49,644 bases of DNA from an uncultured Eubacteriales bacterium. Lineage in GTDB: Bacteria > Bacillota > Clostridia > Oscillospirales > UBA644. Made by a program: the position numbers and the translations under genes. Where the stretch lies: positions 1-49,644 of the forward strand of contig CAUHAO010000011.1 of the NCBI GenBank assembly GCA_959604355.1. The letters are read 5' to 3'. Of the stretch, positions 8,791 to 17,718 are shown piece by piece; the first letter of the stretch is position 1; every line of letters begins with the position of its first letter. The notes beneath the pieces are model-generated. The model did no database searches. It saw nothing but the letters and a program-made list of their open reading frames with translations, and had not been told where the DNA came from.

Positions 8791-9531
8791 GTGAACATTC
8801 AGATAAGGGGCATAGTGCTTAAAGCGCGTCCGTTCAACGAAAACGATCTCCTCCTCACATTGCTTACAGCTGAAAAGGGCAGGGTGACGTGTCTTGTAAA
8901 GCGTGCGAGAAACACCAAAAAAAGCAAACTGTATGCACAGCAGTTTGCCCTTTCGACGTTCACTCTTTTCAAAAACAAAAGTATGTATATGTGCGACGGT
9001 GCGGATGTAGAAGAAGATTTTTACGGAATTCGAAGAGATATAAAGACTTTGGCGATAGGGCAGTATTTTCTCGAAACTGCGGCTTTGTTGCCCGAAGATT
9101 TTGAGGACGCTGAGCCGTTTATGAAACTTCTGCTCAATTCTCTGGCTTTGCTTTCGTTGCCGGAATACCGCGACCGCGTTGCTCCCGAAACGGTAAAACT
9201 CGTTTATGAGATAGAATACCTGCGGTTTTCCGGGATTTGTCCCGAATTTAACGCGTGTGCCGAATGCGATGCGGAGCCGTCTGTGTGGGACTTCGACAAG
9301 GGGATGCTTTGCGATAGATGTGCGGAAGCATGTAAAGGCGAAAAATATCAGCTTTCAGGCGCATCAATAAGCGCGCTGCGGCATATAGCGGCAAAGAACG
9401 GGATGTCGAAATTCGCTTTTGAAATGAATCCGGAAGCACTCGACAGGCTCGGACGCGTTTCGGAAAAATACATGGAGTACAAACTCGAAACACATTTCAA
9501 ATCACTTGATTTTTACAGGTCGAACGTATAA
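8791..9531 (+). CDS. recO: DNA repair protein RecO
   Basis: RecO loads RecA with RecR and anneals strands in the RecFOR pathway. The 246-residue protein has an N-terminal OB fold (MNIQIRGIVLKARPFNENDLL is typical), a helical core and a four-cysteine zinc site (C156, C159, C174, C177). The start is GTG at 8791 after GGAGAAAAG. Its stop at 9529-9531 lies one base before the mutS2 ATG. Confidence 0.93.
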   Translation: MNIQIRGIVLKARPFNENDLLLTLLTAEKGRVTCLVKRARNTKKSKLYAQQFALSTFTLFKNKSMYMCDGADVEEDFYGIRRDIKTLAIGQYFLETAALLPEDFEDAEPFMKLLLNSLALLSLPEYRDRVAPETVKLVYEIEYLRFSGICPEFNACAECDAEPSVWDFDKGMLCDRCAEACKGEKYQLSGASISALRHIAAKNGMSKFAFEMNPEALDRLGRVSEKYMEYKLETHFKSLDFYRSNV

Positions 9532-9532
9532 A

Positions 9533-11905
9533 ATGAACGATTACAAAACACTTGAATACGACAAAATAAAAGAAAAACTTGCAGTTCACGCCTTTTCCGA
9601 AAGCGGAAAAGAGATGTGCATGAGCCTATCGCCCGCGATGACAGTCGAAGATGCCGAAAAAGCACTTGCCGAGACTGACGCGGCGACGGTTTTGCTTGCC
9701 AGATACGGCGCACCCCATTTCGGAGACCTTAAAGACGTTACCGACGCGTGCGCAAGAGCAGCGAGCGGATCCGTACTTTCGGTAGCTGAGATAATGAACG
9801 TCGGCGCGACATTGCGCGTGGCTAAAGGGCTTCATGAGTTTCTTGAAACAAAGAGCGATATCGGCGTATTTTCGGAATATTTAGCCTTGATGCGCCCGAA
9901 TAAATATCTCAGCGAAAAGATATCCGCGGCGTTTACGAGCGACGGAGAAGTTGCGGACAACGCGAGCGCTGCACTTTTTGACATCCGCCGCAAACAGATG
10001 CAGGCGCGCTCAAAGATCAGAAACGTCCTCGACTCGATGATACATTCCGGCTCCAAGCAGAAATATCTGCAGGACTCGATAATTACCGTCAGAAACGGCA
10101 GATACGTCGTTCCCGTCAAGGCGGAATACCGCGGCGAAGTTCCGGGCATGATACACGATGTTTCCGCGAGCGGTGCAACTCTTTTTGTTGAGCCTATGCA
10201 GGTCGTGCAGGCGAATAATGACCTGTCGGTACTCGAGGCAAAGGAACATGCCGAAATAGAGCGCATTCTTGCCGGTTTTTCGGCTGAGATAGGTGAATGC
10301 AGGGAAAACATAGTTTCGGATTTTGAAATAAGCAGATTCTTTGATTTTACATTTGCAAAAGCGCGTTATGCGGAAGAACTCCGAGCTGTAAAGCCGTTGC
10401 TTAACACGACGGGACTTGTTTCCGTAAAAGCGGCACGTCATCCTCTTATAGACCGTGATAGAGTCGTAGCCGTCGATATAATTCTCGGCGGAAAATACGG
10501 CGCGCTGATAATCACGGGACCGAACACCGGCGGTAAGACCGTCACGCTCAAAACGACGGGGCTGCTTTGTCTGATGGCAAAGTCAGGGCTCTTTATTCCC
10601 GCCGCGGAAGGCTCGAAAATCGCGTTTTTCGAGAAAATATTTGCCGATATAGGTGACGAGCAGAGCATTGAGCAGAGCCTTTCGACGTTTTCCGCGCATA
10701 TGAAAAATATTGTCGGGATCCTTGAACAGACTGATGAACACTCTCTTGTCCTTCTCGATGAACTCGGTTCGGGAACAGACCCGGCCGAAGGTGCTGCTCT
10801 TGCCATTGCGATAATAGAGCATTTGCAGAGTCTTCGCGCTAAAGTTGTCGCGACGACGCATTATGCGGAACTTAAACTTTACGCTTTGCAGACTCCGAAT
10901 GTAGAGAACGCATCATGCGAATTTGACGTTGCGACATTGCGCCCTACATACCGACTCCTTATCGGTATTCCCGGGAAATCAAACGCTTTTGCGATAGCGT
11001 CTAAACTCGGGCTTTCAGACACTATAATCAATGCCGCAGCGGAGCAGATATCTACGGGTGTCGCAAATGTAGAGACTGTGCTCGCGGACCTTGAAATAAA
11101 GCGCAAATCCATAGAAGTCGACAGCGCACGTGCCGCGGAGATCCGCAAGGAAGCAACCGCCGAGGCTGAAAAGATCCTCGCAAAGGCAAAACAGGAAGCC
11201 GAGGACTATAAAAAAGATATCGAGCGCCAGAAACGTAAAATAGATGACTTGCTTGAACGCACAAAACGTGACTCCGATGCGATGATAAATCGCCTCGATG
11301 AACTGCGCAAGGAAAAAGACCGAGCGGATTTCCGCGAAAAGATAGCAGCGACAAGGGCGGAGACTTCCGAAAAGCTGAAAAAACTTGAAAAAGACGCGGA
11401 ATCCGAAGAAATACGCCCGAAGCACCAAACGGTCGACAGGCCTCTTAAAAAAGGTGAGACGGTCAGAATAATCAGCGCCAACAAAGAAGGAACGGTCGTG
11501 GAAGACACGGATTCAAAGGGCTACACATATATCCAGGCGGGAATAATCAAGGTAAAAGTCTATAAAGACGACCTTGAATTTGTGAAAAAGCCGCAGGTGA
11601 CGATGAAATCGGCGCAGAAGACCACACCTTCCGTAAAACTTCAACGAGGCAGCCGCGCGGCAAGCCCCGAACTTGATATACGCGGTATGATGGCATACGA
11701 GGCAGAAGATGTCGTTGAGATGTATATACAAAACGCTTCCATGGCCGGGCTTAACACCGTGAGCATAATCCATGGCAAAGGAACCGGCGCGCTCCGTGAC
11801 GCGGTTCACAGACTGCTCAGGTCGAACAAGCTCGTTGATTCTTTCAGAATAGGCCTTTACGGCGAAGGAGATTCGGGAGTGACTGTCGTCACTCTTAAAC
11901 AGTAA
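9533..11905 (+). CDS. mutS2: Endonuclease MutS2
   Basis: MutS2 acts on recombination intermediates and stalled, collided ribosomes rather than on mismatches. From the ATG at 9533 the product has 790 residues. Walker A GPNTGGKT lies around 329-336, the Walker B region LLDELGSGTDP follows, then a long charged coiled-coil stretch and a C-terminal Smr nuclease domain (LDIRGMMAYEAED, then HGKGTGALR). The reading frame is open further upstream, but that would overlap recO without a ribosome site. The length matches the family. Confidence 0.95.
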   Translation: MNDYKTLEYDKIKEKLAVHAFSESGKEMCMSLSPAMTVEDAEKALAETDAATVLLARYGAPHFGDLKDVTDACARAASGSVLSVAEIMNVGATLRVAKGLHEFLETKSDIGVFSEYLALMRPNKYLSEKISAAFTSDGEVADNASAALFDIRRKQMQARSKIRNVLDSMIHSGSKQKYLQDSIITVRNGRYVVPVKAEYRGEVPGMIHDVSASGATLFVEPMQVVQANNDLSVLEAKEHAEIERILAGFSAEIGECRENIVSDFEISRFFDFTFAKARYAEELRAVKPLLNTTGLVSVKAARHPLIDRDRVVAVDIILGGKYGALIITGPNTGGKTVTLKTTGLLCLMAKSGLFIPAAEGSKIAFFEKIFADIGDEQSIEQSLSTFSAHMKNIVGILEQTDEHSLVLLDELGSGTDPAEGAALAIAIIEHLQSLRAKVVATTHYAELKLYALQTPNVENASCEFDVATLRPTYRLLIGIPGKSNAFAIASKLGLSDTIINAAAEQISTGVANVETVLADLEIKRKSIEVDSARAAEIRKEATAEAEKILAKAKQEAEDYKKDIERQKRKIDDLLERTKRDSDAMINRLDELRKEKDRADFREKIAATRAETSEKLKKLEKDAESEEIRPKHQTVDRPLKKGETVRIISANKEGTVVEDTDSKGYTYIQAGIIKVKVYKDDLEFVKKPQVTMKSAQKTTPSVKLQRGSRAASPELDIRGMMAYEAEDVVEMYIQNASMAGLNTVSIIHGKGTGALRDAVHRLLRSNKLVDSFRIGLYGEGDSGVTVVTLKQ

Positions 11906-14293
11906 GTGAAGCGTCTGCTTAAGGAAATCACTCTCGGACGTCCTCTTTTCTGCTCTGCGGTATTTGTACTTGCAGCCATCATTTTTGCTTATAATTTTCC
12001 AGAATTGTCGGGGTTTTCAGCCGCTGTTTCCGCTTTTGTCGGCATTTGCGGCGCTGCAACGGCGCTTATCCTTACGCACTCGGGCAAAGGAGCAGACTGC
12101 GCAAAATGCGTCACTCTTGTCGCGGTCGCGGTATGCATCGTCCTTACATCATGGACTGTCTCGCAAAGAAAATACGCGGCGGAAAAGGCGTACTGTGACT
12201 CCTTGCAGACAAAGACCGAGTACTCGTATTATATATCGGGTGAACAGGAATACGACGAAACATCCGGACGGTGGAGAATACATCTGTCGCCGATAAAAGA
12301 CGGGAAGCCTCTTTCAAATTATGTTCTCGCATATTCATATACCCCGATAAATGCGGAAGTTTACGATACCGTTACCGCGAAACTGATGTTTTATGATGAC
12401 GATTCGGTTTTTCCGTCAGAATCCGCAAACGGCGTTCTGCGTCATGCGTTTATGGGAAATTACAGCGTGACAGGTGTAACGATCAACAACAGCCGTCCGC
12501 TCTATTATCAAGCCATACTTCTGCGCAGGTATATTTCCCGTGTCCTTTTGCGTGTGAGCGGAGACGCGTATCCTCTGTGCAAAGCCATCGTGCTCGGCGA
12601 CAAGACCTCTCTTTCATTTGAATATTACGGCGCTCTGCGCGGTGCGGGCATGCTGCATGTGTGCGCGGTCTCGGGCCTCCATGTCGGTTTTCTCTGCTCG
12701 TTGCTCTTCTTCTTTCTCTCGTGGATAGAACGGGATTGGGTGCGGTATATCGCGGCGTCCGTAATGATGATCCTGCTCGCGGCGGTAACGGGCTTTACGC
12801 CGTCCGTCATGCGCGCGGTTATAATGTTTCTCTTTGCATACGGTGCAAAAATGACCCTCATGAAAAATGACAGGCTTAACATTATAGGCGCCGTTTTCTG
12901 TATCCTCAGCGCGATAATGCCGATGAAGGTTCTCACGCCGTCCATGCTTCTGTCATTTTCGGCAGTCGTCGGTATAACTCTTCTTGCGTATCCGATTTAT
13001 TCGGGCTTTCTTACTTTTGTGTTCAGGCATACGGGTCACATGTTTTCAAAGGTCGGAGACGCGGCGGCTTCCGTATTTGCGATGTCCGTGGCAAGTACGC
13101 TTTTCACCCTTCCCGTATCTCAGTATTTTTTCGGCTCATTTTCATTGATGGGCATAGTTTCAAACATTTTATGTCTCGAGGTTATAAAAGTTATGTTTTC
13201 TGCATCTGTAATTGCGGTCTGCACTTCTGTTCTTCCGCTTTCCGAATCATTGGGCGGGCTGTGGAAGACGATACTTGAATACGGAAACAGTTTTATAGAA
13301 AAAGTAACATCGTGGTTCTCGGGTACATCATTGTCTAACGTTTCCGTTTCATGGCCTATCCTCGTTGCAATAGCCGCGCTCATGATTGTGCTGCTGATAT
13401 TTCTTTCAAAAAAACGCAAGGATAATAAAACTCACCAAATACGCGCCTCGGACGTGTTTATCTCCGTTATAATAACTCTTGTCGTTCTCGCAGGTATCGT
13501 TTATATCAAAAACAAAAAAAACATATCGTCCGATGAGGTCCGGTTAGCCTTTGTCGATGTCGGGCAGGGATGCGGTGCGGCCGTTATCAGCGGAGATACC
13601 GCCGTCATCATAGACTGCGGAGGCTCGAACAGAGCAGGTGACAGCATAAACTCATGCCTTTATGAAAACGGGGTAAAAAAGGTCGATACCCTTGTGATCT
13701 CACATCTTCATGAGGATCACTCGAACGCTGTCGGGGATATTTTCGCCGCATGGGATATTTCCGAAGTTATAATTCCTTATACACAGGGCGACGATGCGGT
13801 TTTGCTCAACGTCACGACCCTTGTGCAGAAGGAAGGGGCAACTCTGACTTTTCTGAGCAATGATATGACATTGTCCCTGTCGGGAGTTAAAATAAATCTT
13901 CTTATGCAGCATTTTGATCCCGACGCTTCGGATCAGAACGAGAACAGCATAGTGGCCATCGCTTCTTGCGGCTCTTTCAGAGCGATGTTTCCGGCGGATA
14001 TAACGGCAGCAGCGGAAAAACGTCTCATTGACGCGTACGGTTCCGAAAAGCTTGACTGTGACGTTCTCGCTGTGCCGCATCACGGCGCCGATAATTCTTC
14101 GTCGGAAGCCTTTCTTTCGGCAGTGACGCCTAAACTTTCCGTGATATCTGTCGGATATAACACATACGGACATCCCGGAGATGCCGCGATAGGGAGATTG
14201 AAGGCGTACGGTGACGTTGTTACGACGCAGACCCTCGGAACTGTCGTTATCAGGGTCGACGGTAAGACGTTCGAAGTTCTTACATCGGATTGA
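11906..14293 (+). CDS. comEC: ComEC/Rec2 DNA uptake channel
   Basis: ComEC carries single-stranded DNA across the inner membrane during transformation. The 795-residue protein has N-terminal membrane helices, a DUF4131-like extracytoplasmic part, the competence domain (HVCAVSGLHVGFL around 250) and a C-terminal metallo-beta-lactamase domain with H600-L-H602-E-D604-H605. The start is a GTG directly abutting the mutS2 stop, with no clear ribosome site, so translation probably depends on coupling. No other competence gene is in the window. Confidence 0.93.
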   Translation: MKRLLKEITLGRPLFCSAVFVLAAIIFAYNFPELSGFSAAVSAFVGICGAATALILTHSGKGADCAKCVTLVAVAVCIVLTSWTVSQRKYAAEKAYCDSLQTKTEYSYYISGEQEYDETSGRWRIHLSPIKDGKPLSNYVLAYSYTPINAEVYDTVTAKLMFYDDDSVFPSESANGVLRHAFMGNYSVTGVTINNSRPLYYQAILLRRYISRVLLRVSGDAYPLCKAIVLGDKTSLSFEYYGALRGAGMLHVCAVSGLHVGFLCSLLFFFLSWIERDWVRYIAASVMMILLAAVTGFTPSVMRAVIMFLFAYGAKMTLMKNDRLNIIGAVFCILSAIMPMKVLTPSMLLSFSAVVGITLLAYPIYSGFLTFVFRHTGHMFSKVGDAAASVFAMSVASTLFTLPVSQYFFGSFSLMGIVSNILCLEVIKVMFSASVIAVCTSVLPLSESLGGLWKTILEYGNSFIEKVTSWFSGTSLSNVSVSWPILVAIAALMIVLLIFLSKKRKDNKTHQIRASDVFISVIITLVVLAGIVYIKNKKNISSDEVRLAFVDVGQGCGAAVISGDTAVIIDCGGSNRAGDSINSCLYENGVKKVDTLVISHLHEDHSNAVGDIFAAWDISEVIIPYTQGDDAVLLNVTTLVQKEGATLTFLSNDMTLSLSGVKINLLMQHFDPDASDQNENSIVAIASCGSFRAMFPADITAAAEKRLIDAYGSEKLDCDVLAVPHHGADNSSSEAFLSAVTPKLSVISVGYNTYGHPGDAAIGRLKAYGDVVTTQTLGTVVIRVDGKTFEVLTSD

Positions 14294-14303
14294 GGGGGCT
14301 TTT

Positions 14304-15311
14304 ATGGCTGCTGTTGATGAACTGAAAAATGACATAGACACGGCGCAGTTTCGAAGACTGTATTATATATACGGCTCCGAAAATTATTTAAAACGCTTCT
14401 GGCTCAGCAGGCTTCGTACAGCAATGTTAGGCGACGACTGTCTTGCACCCGATCTGCATAAGATTGACGGCAAAGAGGGCGACGTGTCCGAATTCGCAGA
14501 TTTGCTCGAAGCGATTCCCGTGTTTTCGGAGAAAAAACTGATAATCGTCACGGATGCCGCCGCAAACGGAGAAATATGCTCTTACCTGCGTAAAAACAAG
14601 GACTCTCTCGGAGACGACACCGTGCTTGTGTTTTACGCGGCGACTGAGCCTTTCGACGAACGCCTTAAAGATTTCAAAGACCTCAAAGCTCTCATAGACA
14701 CCGTCGGACTCGCGGTGAAGATAGACGCCCCGGCACCTCAGATGCTCGAAAAATGGGTCAGTCAACAATTCAGAAAGAAAGATACGAAGATATCCGCAAA
14801 CGACGTGTCGTATCTTCTTTCACAGGCAAATAACTCCATGGACAGTCTCAACAATGAGATAGACAAACTATGCGCCTATTGCGACGGAGAGGTAACGCGC
14901 AAAGCAATCGACACCGTTGTGATAAAGACCGCGGACGCGAAGACATACGAACTTGTCGACGCCGTGCTTGATAAGAACAGCAACAAAGCGTCAGAATGTC
15001 TTTCTACCTTGCTTTTGATGCGCACCGAAGAGATCGTCATTATGGCATCGCTCTATTCTGCGGTGTGTAATCTGTATAAAATCAAGATATATCTTAAATC
15101 GGAGCTCTCTTATGCGGATATTGCGAAAAAAACGGGAATGCGCGACTTTGTGGTGAAAAAGTACGCCGCAAGGCTCAAAAATATTCCGTTTTCCGTCTTG
15201 TCGAAGCTCATAGACATGTGCTGTGAGGCGGATATTGCGTCAAAATCCACGGCGGTGGACGAAGCGGTGATACTCACATCTCTTATAACTGAAATGACAG
15301 AGGTTTTATGA
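14304..15311 (+). CDS. holA: DNA polymerase III subunit delta
   Basis: The delta subunit opens the sliding clamp as part of the clamp loader. The start chosen is the ATG at 14304, after GAGGGGG and 10 bases after the comEC stop, giving 335 residues. The frame is open upstream but that part lies inside comEC. Family features are the N-terminal YYIYGSENYLKR, a degenerate AAA+ core (EAIPVFSEKKLIIV) and a helical C-terminal collar domain. It overlaps rnmV by 4 bases. The comEC-holA order is common in Firmicutes. Confidence 0.93.
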   Translation: MAAVDELKNDIDTAQFRRLYYIYGSENYLKRFWLSRLRTAMLGDDCLAPDLHKIDGKEGDVSEFADLLEAIPVFSEKKLIIVTDAAANGEICSYLRKNKDSLGDDTVLVFYAATEPFDERLKDFKDLKALIDTVGLAVKIDAPAPQMLEKWVSQQFRKKDTKISANDVSYLLSQANNSMDSLNNEIDKLCAYCDGEVTRKAIDTVVIKTADAKTYELVDAVLDKNSNKASECLSTLLLMRTEEIVIMASLYSAVCNLYKIKIYLKSELSYADIAKKTGMRDFVVKKYAARLKNIPFSVLSKLIDMCCEADIASKSTAVDEAVILTSLITEMTEVL

Positions 15312-15904
15312 TAAAAATCAACGAAGTTATTGTTGTAGAGGGCGAATACGACAGAAAAACGCTTGAAAACATAGTTGACGCGACGGTGATTGCGACGGAC
15401 GGGTTCAGAATATTCAATGACAGGGAGCTTATTTCGATGCTTTCACGGCTCGCGAAAAAACGCGGTCTTGTTATCCTTACGGACAGCGACAGGGCGGGCT
15501 TTGCAATACGGAACAGGATCATTTCGTCGATAGATAATAAATACATCAAGAATGCCTATATACCCGATATCCCCGGAAAAGAAAAACGCAAAGACAAGCC
15601 TTCAAAGGAAGGGTTTCTCGGCGTTGAGGGCATGAGCGCCGAAGTTATAAAAGAGGCACTCAAACGCGCCGGAGTATCGGCATGCGGCGGTAATGATGAG
15701 GTATGCCGCAGAAGAATAACAAAAGCAGATCTTTATGAAGACGGTTTATTCGGAACCGATAACAGCGCAGAAAAACGTGCACGTCTCATTTCCTCTCTGG
15801 GACTTCCGCGAAGACTTTCCGCGAATAAACTGCTCGAAGTCCTGAATATAATGACAACATTTGAAGAGTATAAAGGAATCGTTTCCGGAACGGAGGAAAC
15901 ATAA
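15308..15904 (+). CDS. rnmV: Ribonuclease M5
   Basis: RNase M5 finishes 5S rRNA maturation in low-GC Gram-positive bacteria. The 198-residue protein begins with a Toprim domain: VVEGEYDR near the N-terminus carries the catalytic Glu and LTDSDRAGFAIRNRI around 58-72 carries the DxD pair. The second half is the family-specific C-terminal domain. It overlaps holA and the following FemAB-like gene, so the three are coupled. In many Firmicutes this gene instead lies beside ksgA. Confidence 0.93.
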   Translation: MIKINEVIVVEGEYDRKTLENIVDATVIATDGFRIFNDRELISMLSRLAKKRGLVILTDSDRAGFAIRNRIISSIDNKYIKNAYIPDIPGKEKRKDKPSKEGFLGVEGMSAEVIKEALKRAGVSACGGNDEVCRRRITKADLYEDGLFGTDNSAEKRARLISSLGLPRRLSANKLLEVLNIMTTFEEYKGIVSGTEET

Positions 15905-17121
15905 TGAATACCGAATTCAGAGCGGGCGTTTCCGCGCCCGAATATATGGATGCCATCAAAAAAATCGGCGGATACAACGTGATGCAGACACCCATGTGGG
16001 CGGACGTAAAGGTCGACTGGTCGCACACGTGTTGCGTGCTTGAACGCGACGGCGAACCGGTCGCGTGCGCAATGCTTCTTATAAGGAAAATGGCGCAGGG
16101 TGTCAAGCTCGTTTATGTGCCGAGGGGATATGTGCTTGATTACTCCGACGCGGACGCGTTCAAGGAGTTTTCGGATGGCGTTATCGCATACGCCAAGAGA
16201 ATAGGCGCGTACATGGTGCGTATTGACCCCGAGATAGTTTTGAGCCGCAATCATAAAAAAACAATAATAGTCGACCCTGACGGGCGGGCAAAACTGCGTA
16301 TGCTCACAGACGCTGGATATATCCACGGCGGCTTTGCAAAGGATTTTCATTCGTATACCCAGCCGCGGTATAACGCGGATGTCGCGATCGCCGATGATGA
16401 CGGCAACCCGCTTCCCGATGACGTGTTGCTCGCATCTTTCGATAAAAAGCTCAGAAAATTTATCGGCTCATACACCGCTAACCGCGGAGTTTTCTTTGAA
16501 GCTGACACGTCTCCCGCCGCAATATCCGAGTTCTCCCGCGTTTCAGAGCACACGGAACAACGTCAGCATATCCTTCTGCGCAACGAGGAATATTTTGCGC
16601 GTATGAAAAAGGCTTTCGGCGATGACTGCGTCGTATTCTTTGCAAAAATGGATCTTGATAAGTTTATTTCCTTCTGCGACGAACAGATCGCTTGCGCGGA
16701 CATGGATACGGCGGCACAGGCGAAAAAGGACAGGAGTGACGCTGTCGTACTCAAAGAGAAAAACGGCCCAGTTATCACTCTTTCCGCATTGCTCACGGTC
16801 GGAGGACAGGATAAAGCATATCTTATGTACAGCGGCTTTGACGACTCCGCCTTTGCGCGTTTCAGAACAACGAATCAGCTTCGTTATGAAGCTATGCGCT
16901 ATTTCAGAGACCGCGGATGCAAAGTTTTCAGCCTGATGGGCATCCACGGAGACCTTTCCGACAGCCTGTCTGAGTTCAAATTGAAATTCAATCCCACAAT
17001 AGTCGAATACGCGGGCGAGTTTGAGTATCCCGTAAAGCGTTTGAGATACGCAGTTTTCAAAAGACTTCTCCCTGCTGCAAAACGTGTTTATATTAAAATC
17101 AAATTGAGAAAGGTAAAGTGA
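15904..17121 (+). CDS. FemAB-family peptidoglycan aminoacyltransferase
   Basis: A 405-residue protein of the FemX/FemA/FemB class, which adds amino acids from aminoacyl-tRNA to the peptidoglycan precursor to build cross-bridges. It has the family GNAT-like halves; AAYILFF-type membrane helices are absent, fitting a cytoplasmic enzyme. PMWADVKVDWSHTCCVLERDG near the N-terminus (split here around W37) and YLMYSGFDDSAFARF, YEAMRYFRDRGCKVFSLMGIHG in the second half are typical. The helical insertion expected between the halves lies around 210-275. Start and rnmV stop overlap as TAATG. The amino acid transferred is unknown. Confidence 0.88.
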   Translation: MNTEFRAGVSAPEYMDAIKKIGGYNVMQTPMWADVKVDWSHTCCVLERDGEPVACAMLLIRKMAQGVKLVYVPRGYVLDYSDADAFKEFSDGVIAYAKRIGAYMVRIDPEIVLSRNHKKTIIVDPDGRAKLRMLTDAGYIHGGFAKDFHSYTQPRYNADVAIADDDGNPLPDDVLLASFDKKLRKFIGSYTANRGVFFEADTSPAAISEFSRVSEHTEQRQHILLRNEEYFARMKKAFGDDCVVFFAKMDLDKFISFCDEQIACADMDTAAQAKKDRSDAVVLKEKNGPVITLSALLTVGGQDKAYLMYSGFDDSAFARFRTTNQLRYEAMRYFRDRGCKVFSLMGIHGDLSDSLSEFKLKFNPTIVEYAGEFEYPVKRLRYAVFKRLLPAAKRVYIKIKLRKVK

Positions 17122-17125
17122 AAAA

Positions 17126-17485
17126 ATGTTTGAGAAGATCAGAAACCTTTTTCTTGCCACACCCGATCATACAAACGACTTCTTTTCCGCGGACATAAAC
17201 TCCCATAAAGCGGTCGCTGCGGCAGCATACATACTCTTTTTCGTGCCGCTTGTGACCGATCCAAGCTCTGCTTATGCAAGATTTCACGCGAACCAGGGAC
17301 TGCTTTTGTTCATCCTGTCGATCATCTCGGGGATAATAGGCCTTATTCCGATCATAGGTACCATCGTGTCTTTTATTCTCGGTATAGTTATTTTAATAAT
17401 GTTAGTTCTCGGGATAGTGAACGGATCTCAGGGCAGGGCAAAGGAGCTTCCGTTTATCGGTGGCATAAAGATACTCACCAAATAA
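17126..17485 (+). CDS. Small Tic20/DUF4870-like membrane protein
   Basis: A 119-residue protein with three or four hydrophobic segments. YARFHANQGLLLFILS around 50-65 is the hallmark of DUF4870/Tic20-like proteins, where the RFHAxQ motif precedes a membrane helix. No biochemical role is established. It starts 4 bases after the femAB-like gene and is probably the last gene of the operon that begins at yqfC. Confidence 0.75.
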   Translation: MFEKIRNLFLATPDHTNDFFSADINSHKAVAAAAYILFFVPLVTDPSSAYARFHANQGLLLFILSIISGIIGLIPIIGTIVSFILGIVILIMLVLGIVNGSQGRAKELPFIGGIKILTK

Positions 17486-17539
17486 GACATCTCGGATGTT
17501 TTGTTACAAAAAAGCGACAAAAAACTACGTTATTTGTCG

Positions 17540-17568
17540 TTGCAAACAGGAAAGAATTATGCTATATT
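17540..17568 (+). promoter_or_regulatory. Candidate promoter of guaA
   Basis: TTGCAA at 17540-17545 and TATATT at 17563-17568 are 17 bases apart. A second TATAAT lies at 17573-17578. A short hairpin (CGACAAA with TTTGTCG, about 17512-17539) just upstream may terminate the previous operon. The 150-base leader to guaA shows no purine riboswitch core that I can recognise. Confidence 0.5.
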
Positions 17569-17718
17569 ATAGTATAATTATTAGTTGAATTTTGCTTACA
17601 TCTCTGTTTTTCCTTTATTCCGCGCTTTATTTTGTGCACTTTCAGGCGAAAAAGGCCTGTGACAGAGTTTGTTTCATATAATCAATTCTGACATATTATT
17701 CGGAGGTATATAATATTT

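Noticed and set aside
15733..16350. Open frame on the minus strand (205 codons)
   Set aside because: Antisense to rnmV and the FemAB-like gene, no family features.
17486..17718. Purine riboswitch upstream of guaA
   Set aside because: I could not find the conserved three-way junction loops; only a promoter and a short hairpin are visible.
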